Assembly: GCA_021813745.1 (NCBI GenBank)
Contig: JAKAJO010000021.1
Coordinates: 1-49,501, forward strand
Length of the DNA: 49,501 nucleotides
Direction of reading: 5' to 3'
DNA from: Acidobacteriota bacterium
GTDB taxonomy: Bacteria; Acidobacteriota; Terriglobia; Terriglobales; Acidobacteriaceae
Shown: positions 42,565 to 49,501 of the stretch, piece after piece
Layout: every line of letters begins with the position of its first letter
Position numbering within the stretch: the stretch's first letter is position 1
Notes under the pieces: model-generated
Seen by the model: only the letters and a program-made list of their open reading frames with translations
Database searches by the model: none
Told to the model about the DNA's origin: nothing
Position numbers and translations under genes: made by a program

Positions 42565-44904
42565 CTACTGCGCGGCGCTTCCGTGCATCAGAATCTGGTA
42601 GCGGCGGGCGTATTCGGCCTTGTACGCATCGACCGCTTCCTTATAGCTCATTTTGGGCGTGCCGGTCTGACGTGACCATTGAATGGTCACGTCCCGCGTG
42701 CCCGTAGGAACCGTGATTGTCCCACGCACAGCGGTAGCGGCACGGCCGTCGATCTTCACGCTGTGTGTTTCCATGAACCATGGGAGATGGATTACGACAC
42801 TCCTGGGCGCAGAGGAGAAATGCGTGTCAAGGTGCAGGTTGGCTTCTGTGGCGGAGGGTTGTGACAACTTGAAGGCTACGCTGCCAAAGTAGGTGGGAGC
42901 CTGAGTGACTTCGATGGTCTTGCCCGCGCCGATCCAATCGGGTGAAACAACACTTAGCAGATGCAATTCATCGCCTTCTTCACGCACCATCATGATGCGC
43001 ATCAAAGTGCGATACTCGGCAGCAAACCAGCCATGAGGTGCCAGGTTGTCCTGAAAGTCGCGATCTCCCCATGGCAGGATGGCGAACTCAAATCCTGCGT
43101 GGGTCGAACTTGTGTGGAGCAGCAGCGCGTACAGCTCCCGCACTGCCTGTTCCTGATCGCCGCGCACCACCTCGGTCATCGTGTTCTTGATGGTGAGATA
43201 ATGGTGCAGAAATTCGCCATTGGCATAAGTCATGATGCCTTCGGCATATTTCGCCTGCGTGGCCTTTAGGGTTGCCGTAACTCGCGGATCGCGAGGATCC
43301 AGTGTGGGCTCGGGCACAACCGCCAGCAAATTGCCCCAGTCATACCCACCATTCTGTCCATCGAGTGCCGGCGGAATATAGCCGCCGTGTGCTGCGGTCT
43401 GCTGATCAAGCACCTTGAGAAATGCAGCGCGGTAATCGTTGTATTCGGTCTGCCAGGAGGAAGCAAGGTCTGAATGACCCGTCTTCTGCGCCATCTGGAT
43501 GGCGAGCTTCAGCCCGGAGAGCGCCAGGAAGTTATAGCCGGTCAGATGTCCAGGAACATATTCGTTATCGCGCACATCGCTGGCAGGCATGATGTGCAAA
43601 GGATCAGACGCACGCGCCTGCCTGAGCCATTGCACCGCACGGTCAATCTGCGGCAGTGCCCACTCCGCAAATGCTTTGTCGTGTGTCATGCGATAGTGCT
43701 GCGAGTAGCCCCACACCGCTTCGCCCCATCCGTCATATTGTTGCGGCTGCGACAGGAAATTGCCGTCGGGCTTCTGCGATTTGGCGAAGAAGGCCAGATC
43801 CTGTGCGGCGACTTGTGGGTATCCTGTAACGTCGTAGCTATGCACGATGTCGGCGCCATCGCGCAGGTAGAACTCGTGATAGTGAAGCTTGTTGACGGTC
43901 TGAATATAGTCGGCCCCGATATGGTCGCGGGCGATGAGGTCATAGATCAGATTGGTATAGAACGTGTCGACCGGCTTTTGTTCGGGCAGAGTGATTTGCA
44001 TGCCCTCGGCGAGGATGTGACTCCAGAATGAGACGACCTGAGCGTGCGCTGCGTCCAAATTCGCCTGTCGGATCGTCGCCATCTCGGTTGTTGGCACCAC
44101 AGGCATCTTGAAGTCGAGCGTGAAATCGTCACCGGGATTGAGCAAGCGCGAATACGTGACGATACCGGCGGCAACCGTCGGGTCCACCTGGAGCTTACTG
44201 GGCTTACTGATGTCTTGAGGGTAGTTGTAACGGCCGTGCAGGGTCCAGCCGCGATTCACATAACCTGCAGGATACAGATAGAGCAGTCGGCCATCGCGGA
44301 GGAATCCATCTTCGGTAAAGGAGTAGATCCAGTCCGGACTGAATCTCGCGCCAATCTGGCGATAATCGCCTGGGTAGCGACCTTCACGCGGTCGGTCAAA
44401 GCGATTATCGCCGTGCGCCGCGTCGGTATTGTTTGGCGCGTCATAGCGCATGCCCGTTGCAAGAATGGCGCGATTGGGCCTACTTCCTCCGTTATGCATT
44501 GAAACGCGTATGAAGTTAACGAGTGTACCCTCCGGTCTCCCATCGAGTGTGGCAGCGAACAGGGTGAATCGGTAGGTCACGCCGTCGCGCTCAAACTGAT
44601 AGTGGATGATGGGCAAATGGCCGTCTTCGAGGGTGCGGATGCGCACGTGGGTTGGATCAAGGGTTGGGCCCACAAAGAACATCAATTCTCCGAAGCCGGT
44701 ACGCAGGTAGCCCTCCGGCGTCACCTCCGTGGCAGCCTCGGCATCCATCATGCCGATTTCATCTGTCGGTGCAGAAAAGTAGGAGAAAGGCTGGTCCGGC
44801 TTGTCAATGGAGGGAGAAACCATTTGAGCCTGTGTGAGAGAAGCGCAGGGAGCAAAGCCGATCAGGCAAACAAGCAGAAAGATGGAATGATATGCGTTCT
44901 TCAT
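42565..44904 (-). CDS. Secreted six-hairpin-glycosidase-like protein
   Basis: 779 residues with a Sec signal peptide (MKNAYHSIFLLVCLIGFAPCASLTQAQ). An N-terminal beta-sandwich (about 30-330) is followed by an Ala-rich helical region (about 340-660) resembling an (alpha/alpha)6 barrel, with DIVHSYDVTGYPQ, YDGWGEAVWGYSQHYRMTHD and YIPPALDGQNGGYDWGN. A C-terminal beta domain ends the protein. No specific GH family can be named; candidate acids are in DGWGEA and NGGYDWG. ATG 44904 gives the signal peptide; the open frame extends upstream to 45102 into the CHAT gene and was trimmed. Confidence 0.75.
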   Translation of the reverse strand: MKNAYHSIFLLVCLIGFAPCASLTQAQMVSPSIDKPDQPFSYFSAPTDEIGMMDAEAATEVTPEGYLRTGFGELMFFVGPTLDPTHVRIRTLEDGHLPIIHYQFERDGVTYRFTLFAATLDGRPEGTLVNFIRVSMHNGGSRPNRAILATGMRYDAPNNTDAAHGDNRFDRPREGRYPGDYRQIGARFSPDWIYSFTEDGFLRDGRLLYLYPAGYVNRGWTLHGRYNYPQDISKPSKLQVDPTVAAGIVTYSRLLNPGDDFTLDFKMPVVPTTEMATIRQANLDAAHAQVVSFWSHILAEGMQITLPEQKPVDTFYTNLIYDLIARDHIGADYIQTVNKLHYHEFYLRDGADIVHSYDVTGYPQVAAQDLAFFAKSQKPDGNFLSQPQQYDGWGEAVWGYSQHYRMTHDKAFAEWALPQIDRAVQWLRQARASDPLHIMPASDVRDNEYVPGHLTGYNFLALSGLKLAIQMAQKTGHSDLASSWQTEYNDYRAAFLKVLDQQTAAHGGYIPPALDGQNGGYDWGNLLAVVPEPTLDPRDPRVTATLKATQAKYAEGIMTYANGEFLHHYLTIKNTMTEVVRGDQEQAVRELYALLLHTSSTHAGFEFAILPWGDRDFQDNLAPHGWFAAEYRTLMRIMMVREEGDELHLLSVVSPDWIGAGKTIEVTQAPTYFGSVAFKLSQPSATEANLHLDTHFSSAPRSVVIHLPWFMETHSVKIDGRAATAVRGTITVPTGTRDVTIQWSRQTGTPKMSYKEAVDAYKAEYARRYQILMHGSAAQ

Positions 44905-44980
44905 GACAGAAAAGGCTACAGCATGGAGGTGTGCTCGCGCAGCAAGAGAATGAAAACCCTTGAGACTCCGGGGCGCACTT

Positions 44981-47900
44981 CTAATGTGGCTTTTCGTCAA
45001 AGATGGAATGCAAATCGGAGTGGCCTGCGCCGAATGCATCATATGCCGCCCAATAGAAAGGGTGCTGGGAGCGCGGGCTGGCTGCAACAATGCGACGGGC
45101 ACGCGTGAGTGCCGCTGGGACGCTTTCGCCAGTGGCCAGATTCGAATAGAAAGAGTGCATCAGGGTCACAGCGGTGGTGGAGTCAATCGGCCAACGAGTT
45201 GCAACAATCTGCGGCACTCCCATTGCAGTCAGTTCGTCAACCATGTCACCCGTTCCGTGGTCCCAGCCCGGCTGACTTTGGTTTGTAGAACATGCTGAGA
45301 GTACGACGAGGCACGCCCTGTGTGGAGGATTCGCGCGAAGCAGTGTTTCATCCACAAAAGGTCTGTCTCCATCCAGTCCTGTGGGAGCAAGGAGGAGTCG
45401 GGTTTCTCCGTTTTGCTGCGCTGCATGGCCTGCAAAGTGAATCAGCGCGGCCGACGGCAGATCGCGCGCGACTCGGTCCTGCGTAGCCTGACGGCCAAGC
45501 AGCACTTCCGACCGTGCCTCAAAGGCTGCGACCGAGCGTGCTTCATCCAGTGCACTCGAAAGCAGCAACGGGGCTCCAGCCCCGATAGACGCTCCTACAA
45601 TGAGCGCGCTGGACGTGGATGCCGCAGAGCGTCGACGTGAGGCAAGAAGGAGAGAGGGCACTTCGTCGAGATCGAAGTGAAGTCCAATCGGGCCGCTGGC
45701 GCTCTCTACGGCCGGCCAGGGAAGATTGCCAATCAGTGGATCCGACTCAATGAGCAACAGAGGGGAGGAAGTTGGCGAGCGGCCCAGCGTCGGGAGAAGG
45801 ATCTTTCCTGCACGCCGCGCCGCGACGTCAACAGACAGGAGCGAAGTTGCAGGCGAGGATGCCATGCACTCCAGGTTTGAAACGGATGTTAGAACCTGGC
45901 TCTCTTGCATGGGGATCTCACGCCACCGAACCCGCCCGCCCGCTGCTTGATAAGACAAAAGCCGGTCAGAAAGCACAATGACGCCGATCAGCTGATCACC
46001 GCTTTTGAGCTCGCGAGTTAGATCGGAGTCGAGCTGTGGGCCCAAGCAGTCAAGAGCCCTTTGTGGACAAAGCGGCACGGGCTGTCCCAGAATGCGTAGC
46101 CGATAGCGTTCCCAAAGAGCGAGGATGCTTGTTCCAGGACGATCCAAAGCAAGCCAGGTCGCCACCAGCGTTGCATACAGGACGCGATCCTGCCGTGCAA
46201 AGATCATATTTCCGGCGCCGACTCTTCGGCCCCGATCTTCCTCGGTAAGGATGGCATCACGAAGCAACGGTTCAGCAGCTTCCGGCTTCCCGGAAGCCAG
46301 CAAAAGCTGACCACGTGCGGCGGCATAAAGGGCCATCTCCTCTTTGTCATCCAAGCCCACGAGGCCGGCCTGCGCGCGCTGAAGAAGATTGGCGGCGGAT
46401 CCCAGATCGTCCCGCGAGAGATAGAGATTGGCGAGCGCAACCTCGCTGTCGGCGAAGAACTCCCGCAAGGATTGCTGATTCCTTTGCTGCTTGAGTTCTG
46501 CTTCGACCTTTTCCATCTGTGTCTGCGCTTCAGCAATTGATCCCGCACGAATGGCTGCAATCGCGAGGTCATAGCGCTGCGCAGGAACCAGTGCACGGCT
46601 CGAGGTCAACTTCAGGATTCCAAGCAGTTCCCTTTGAAGGAGAAGTTCGAGCTGTTCACGTGGCGTGTTCTTCTCCACCTCTGCCAGGCCTGCAAGGATG
46701 GTGTAGGCCCGAAACGGAGGATAATCACCGGCATAGAACTGACGCAGTGTCTCCATGAAAATGCGCCAGGCATCTTCAGTGTCTCCGGCTTCCACAGCGG
46801 CGCCACCGATTTGATTCCTGCTGCGCATGGCAAGTAGCGCATAGTGATGCTGCATTGCAAGGATGCCAGCGCGCAGACCGAGAGGACTGGCCTGCGTTGC
46901 GGTGCCCGAACCCTCATCGCAGATGCTAGCCTGTGTGAACGCGCTTGCCGCAATCCAGGGAAACCGGGAACCCGTTTGCACAAGAGTCCTCGCTGCAACG
47001 AGACACGCCTGCATCTTCCCCAGCCGTTGAGCGTCGTAAGAGCTTTCAAGGAGAGCCCGGTCTTCGCCCGCTTTGTTGCCGAGCAAGCGGAAATCGCGCA
47101 AGCTGGCATTTGCCCAGAACTGACTTTGCGCATAATCGTCCGCACTCTCTGTATCGAGTGCGCGCGCTAACTCATTCACAGCTTGAAGAAACAGAGAATT
47201 GGATGGGATGTTTGATGCGGGGAGAAGTTGGCGGAGCCATGGATCCTGATGATTCGCCTCAAGCGATTCAGCCAGAGCCCGGAGGAGAGCCTGTGCCGAT
47301 TTGCATCGATCTGCGCAGGGCGAGCCGCGAACTCGAAGATCCGGCTCTGGGTATGCAGCAAAGAGAAGCTGCGGCAGCATTGTGGTGGAGAGTTCTTCAT
47401 CAACCCCAGCGAGTTCAGATGCATTGGCAGCGAGCGCAAGCATAGCCGCCGGCGTAGCGAGGTAGTTCTCCATCCTGGCGTGATGGGACTTCAGTTGGTC
47501 CAGTCGCGATTCAAGGCTCTGCAACCGCCTGCGACCTTCCGCCAGCCACTCCGGATCTCGTTCGAAACGTAGATAGCGATTCCAGGTCTCCACAGCGTTG
47601 ATGAGCTGGCCGCGATCTTCCATAACAAGAGCCTCGTTGAAGAGAATCACTGGATCATCTGGCGCCAGTTCATCGGCCCTGCGCAGATTATTGAGTGCGG
47701 CGGCTCGATCGTTTTCGCTACCGGTTGCCGTCCCACGTTCAAAATAGGCGGATGCATCGTCCAGAAGAAGGTCAGCTGTGACGTGGCCGGTAGCAATGAG
47801 GCGATCCAGCACGTCAACAGCAGGATCGTAGTTCTCATCAAGCAGGTCCGCCCGCGCTTGCAATTCGAGCCAATGCGGATCATTGGGGGAGCGCTCGAGC

Positions 47901-48481
47901 TGCCTCGCAATTTCTGCTCGTGCATTGAGAAGTAAGGGAGAATCAACCTCCAAGGCGGAGCTGCGCAAATGAACTGCCGAAGTGACGGGTGCAAATCTAG
48001 CACCGGGAAGGCGAAGGTCGAAGATTCGATGCTGCGTATACGCCTCCGCCAGGAGGCGATCTGGCGTCTGCTCATGCCGATACCACAGAAGAAGGATCCC
48101 AACCATCAAGGCCGCGATGGGGATCAGTCCAAGAGTGCGCCTTCCCATGTGCATCCAGGAGAAGGATGTTCGGCGGGGCGTCGCCGCAAGGCGCAGCGCG
48201 AGGTCGTGCTGCCATTGAGATGTTCTAGTGGCCAGGATAGAGGCAAGATCGACTCCGTCATCTTGCATCCTGGCTGTGTCAACGCGGCCCTTCAAAACAC
48301 CCAGGCACTTGTCGCAGGTTGCAGCGTGCAGCAGATGCGCTTCTGATTCGGTAGGAGTGAGTTGCCCATTCGCCATGCGGTGCCAGGTCATTGGGTCCGG
48401 GCATCGGTCTGCCTCAGTTGCCTGCGCAGCAGCATCCTTCGGTAACCTGGGCACTTCGCTTTCATCGTGGGACAAGCTCAT
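44981..48481 (-). CDS. Membrane anti-sigma-like zinc finger, TPR and CHAT protease fusion
   Basis: About 1166 residues. N-terminal cytosolic part with H52-x3-C56-x2-C59 (HAATCDKC), the zinc-binding anti-sigma (ZAS) pattern; one membrane helix at about 117-133; then about 600 residues of helical repeats (for example DPAVDVLDRLIATGHVTADLLLDDASAYFERG in pieces; TPR-like) on the far side of the membrane. The C-terminal CHAT (caspase-like) domain has the dyad His about 1019 (IHFAGHA) and Cys about 1064 (LVVLSACST). It lies 154 bp after an ECF sigma gene on the same strand. The family domains suggest that the CHAT peptidase controls release of a bound sigma factor; this is inference. A GTG four codons earlier (48493) is an alternative start. 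Confidence 0.88.
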   Translation of the reverse strand: MSLSHDESEVPRLPKDAAAQATEADRCPDPMTWHRMANGQLTPTESEAHLLHAATCDKCLGVLKGRVDTARMQDDGVDLASILATRTSQWQHDLALRLAATPRRTSFSWMHMGRRTLGLIPIAALMVGILLLWYRHEQTPDRLLAEAYTQHRIFDLRLPGARFAPVTSAVHLRSSALEVDSPLLLNARAEIARQLERSPNDPHWLELQARADLLDENYDPAVDVLDRLIATGHVTADLLLDDASAYFERGTATGSENDRAAALNNLRRADELAPDDPVILFNEALVMEDRGQLINAVETWNRYLRFERDPEWLAEGRRRLQSLESRLDQLKSHHARMENYLATPAAMLALAANASELAGVDEELSTTMLPQLLFAAYPEPDLRVRGSPCADRCKSAQALLRALAESLEANHQDPWLRQLLPASNIPSNSLFLQAVNELARALDTESADDYAQSQFWANASLRDFRLLGNKAGEDRALLESSYDAQRLGKMQACLVAARTLVQTGSRFPWIAASAFTQASICDEGSGTATQASPLGLRAGILAMQHHYALLAMRSRNQIGGAAVEAGDTEDAWRIFMETLRQFYAGDYPPFRAYTILAGLAEVEKNTPREQLELLLQRELLGILKLTSSRALVPAQRYDLAIAAIRAGSIAEAQTQMEKVEAELKQQRNQQSLREFFADSEVALANLYLSRDDLGSAANLLQRAQAGLVGLDDKEEMALYAAARGQLLLASGKPEAAEPLLRDAILTEEDRGRRVGAGNMIFARQDRVLYATLVATWLALDRPGTSILALWERYRLRILGQPVPLCPQRALDCLGPQLDSDLTRELKSGDQLIGVIVLSDRLLSYQAAGGRVRWREIPMQESQVLTSVSNLECMASSPATSLLSVDVAARRAGKILLPTLGRSPTSSPLLLIESDPLIGNLPWPAVESASGPIGLHFDLDEVPSLLLASRRRSAASTSSALIVGASIGAGAPLLLSSALDEARSVAAFEARSEVLLGRQATQDRVARDLPSAALIHFAGHAAQQNGETRLLLAPTGLDGDRPFVDETLLRANPPHRACLVVLSACSTNQSQPGWDHGTGDMVDELTAMGVPQIVATRWPIDSTTAVTLMHSFYSNLATGESVPAALTRARRIVAASPRSQHPFYWAAYDAFGAGHSDLHSIFDEKPH

Positions 48482-48635
48482 TTTCTTCGCCACATGGAGA
48501 TATCAGAATCCTCCCTGACCCCTCTGGTTTGTAGTGAACTCATGCGAGCGCCAATCATTCTGCGCTGTTCTGATCACGTGCAATGAATCCAGAAATCACA
48601 AGAATTCCACACTGTCCTTCTGAGAGCTCCTCTTT

Positions 48636-49301
48636 TTATCCTGAATCAGCTAACGTGCTGAGCGAGGCATCAGAAGCCTGCCCGTTCAGTTGAATTCTTA
48701 ACCATCCTGCAACCCGGCGCAACACGCTCTCCACTCCTTTGGCTGACAGTGCCACGGCGGGTAGACTGGCAATCTCTTTTGCGGTGAGTCCTTGCCGGTA
48801 GTAGAGCCAAAAGATGGCGCGGTCCCGCTTCGTGACCGCATTCGGATTCGAGCACATTTTCCGGTCGAGTTCCAGATAGAGCAATGTGTTGCGCATGGGA
48901 TCGTTTCCTTCGGGCGCCGTCGCTTTCGCGGCGCCAACCACGTCATCGAGTGGAATTGGAAACTTTCCCCCGCCCCGCTTTCCGGAAGACTGTCTCCGAA
49001 AGTGGTCATTGGCGACCGAGGCAGAAACAATACTGAGAAGACCGATAAAAGACTCGCCGCCTCGTGGCACAAATCCCCGCAGAATCTTTCTTTCTCGTTC
49101 ACAGAGCTTGAGAAAAATCTCCTGTACGATGTCATCCACAAGGGTCGGAGTCACAATCCCGGTCCAGGAACGACATACTCGAGCCGCGACGAGGGAGGCT
49201 ATTGGAGCGCAACACCGTACAAACTCTTCCCACTCCTCTGGATGGTCTGAGTAAGCGCATTGCATCGCGAGCTGATTGATTGATGTTCCGGTGTCTTTCA
49301 T
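48636..49301 (-). CDS. ECF-type RNA polymerase sigma factor
   Basis: A 221-residue sigma70-family factor with region 2 at about 25-105 (LVDDIVQEIFLKLCERERKI, then SVANDHFRRQ) and region 4 at about 150-210 (RAIFWLYYRQGLTAKEIASLPAVALSAKGVESVLRRV, in pieces). A low-complexity linker joins them; no region 1 or 3. It directs RNA polymerase to a specific regulon, which cannot be named from sequence. The neighbouring gene encodes its likely membrane anti-sigma/CHAT partner. Start taken at ATG 49301; a GTG at 49346 would add 15 residues, and neither has a strong ribosome site. Confidence 0.9.
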   Translation of the reverse strand: MKDTGTSINQLAMQCAYSDHPEEWEEFVRCCAPIASLVAARVCRSWTGIVTPTLVDDIVQEIFLKLCERERKILRGFVPRGGESFIGLLSIVSASVANDHFRRQSSGKRGGGKFPIPLDDVVGAAKATAPEGNDPMRNTLLYLELDRKMCSNPNAVTKRDRAIFWLYYRQGLTAKEIASLPAVALSAKGVESVLRRVAGWLRIQLNGQASDASLSTLADSG

Positions 49302-49399
49302 CGTGCGGAAATCCAGTGTACTCCTGAAATACGACGAAAAATGCACAAAAGCTAAGAGTTAGGCTTTCTTGAGTTATGGTGGGCTAGGGCGTGTTAACA

Positions 49400-49501
49400 C
49401 TATCTGAGCGCTTCGATGATGAGCGCGAAGCAGAGAAAGCCGAGGAACAGGCAGTCCAGCTTCTCGAAGCGGGAGAAGATGCGGCGGTAGCCCTTGAGGC
49501 G
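49400..49501 (-). mobile_element. IS5-family transposase, C-terminal fragment at window edge
   Basis: The last 33 codons of a transposase enter from the right edge: YRRIFSRFEKLDCLFLGF followed by LCFALIIEALR and a stop at 49400-49402. The RFEKLD...GF...ALIxxALR ending is characteristic of IS5-group DDE transposases. The element terminus probably lies just left, near GGGCGTGTTAACAC (49387-49400), flanked by CTAG. The rest of the element is outside the window. Confidence 0.85.

Noticed and set aside
1..49501. CRISPR array or toxin-antitoxin pair
   Set aside because: No regularly spaced direct repeats and no small paired frames of recognisable families were seen.

Overview
The window looks like a chromosomal segment of an Acidobacteriota member, most likely family Acidobacteriaceae. 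The grounds are the moderately high GC, the very large FtsX/MacB-type permease of the acidobacterial duplicated orphan permease kind, the MacA-like protein starting MDIARPDL, and an NtrC-type regulator with GAFTDA. No rRNA is present, so this placement is inference from gene style.

Layout. (1) 1-2598, minus strand: the head of a histidine operon, hisI-hisG-hisD (hisD runs off the left edge). It is preceded by a promoter, a 25-codon leader peptide with nine His codons and an intrinsic terminator, which together form a ribosome-mediated attenuator. (2) 2633-9258: an MscS-type channel, a small exported helix-hairpin-helix protein, and an RND efflux pump with its lipoprotein adaptor. (3) 9259-10497: mostly non-coding, with tRNA-Glu(UUC) and a stretch that may hold gene remnants. 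(4) 10498-24941: an aromatic-acid island. An IclR regulator and a MetE-like zinc protein read leftward. Twelve genes read rightward and encode every enzymatic step from p-coumarate to succinyl-CoA plus acetyl-CoA: acyl-CoA ligase, hydroxycinnamoyl-CoA hydratase/lyase, aldehyde dehydrogenase, PobA, PcaGH, PcaB, PcaC, PcaD, a CatIJ-type CoA transferase and PcaF. Ferulate would enter by the same three steps but needs an O-demethylase that is not here. No aromatic-acid transporter is in the cluster.

(5) 24942-35493: a sigma54-controlled efflux locus: MacA-like adaptor, two ATPases flanking a large permease, a TolC-like outer membrane factor, then an NtrC-type response regulator and an NtrY-like kinase. 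A GG-N10-GC sigma54 promoter and two tandem dyads lie upstream of the adaptor. The regulator reading frame has no AUG/GUG/UUG at its natural N-terminus; an AUC codon with a well-placed Shine-Dalgarno sits there instead. (6) 35564-38642: a Tat-exported GH2 enzyme. (7) 38750-42543: housekeeping genes (CDP-alcohol phosphatidyltransferase, GreA, RuvX/YqgF, MltG, a lipoprotein). (8) 42565-49301, minus strand: a secreted six-hairpin-glycosidase-like protein, then an ECF sigma factor followed by a 1166-residue membrane protein that joins an anti-sigma-type H-x3-C-x2-C finger, one membrane segment, a TPR-like region and a CHAT protease domain. (9) 49400-49501: the C-terminus of an IS5-type transposase at the right edge.

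Most promising for follow-up are the sigma/anti-sigma-CHAT pair, the his attenuator, the AUC start of the response regulator, and the single-operon hydroxycinnamate pathway.
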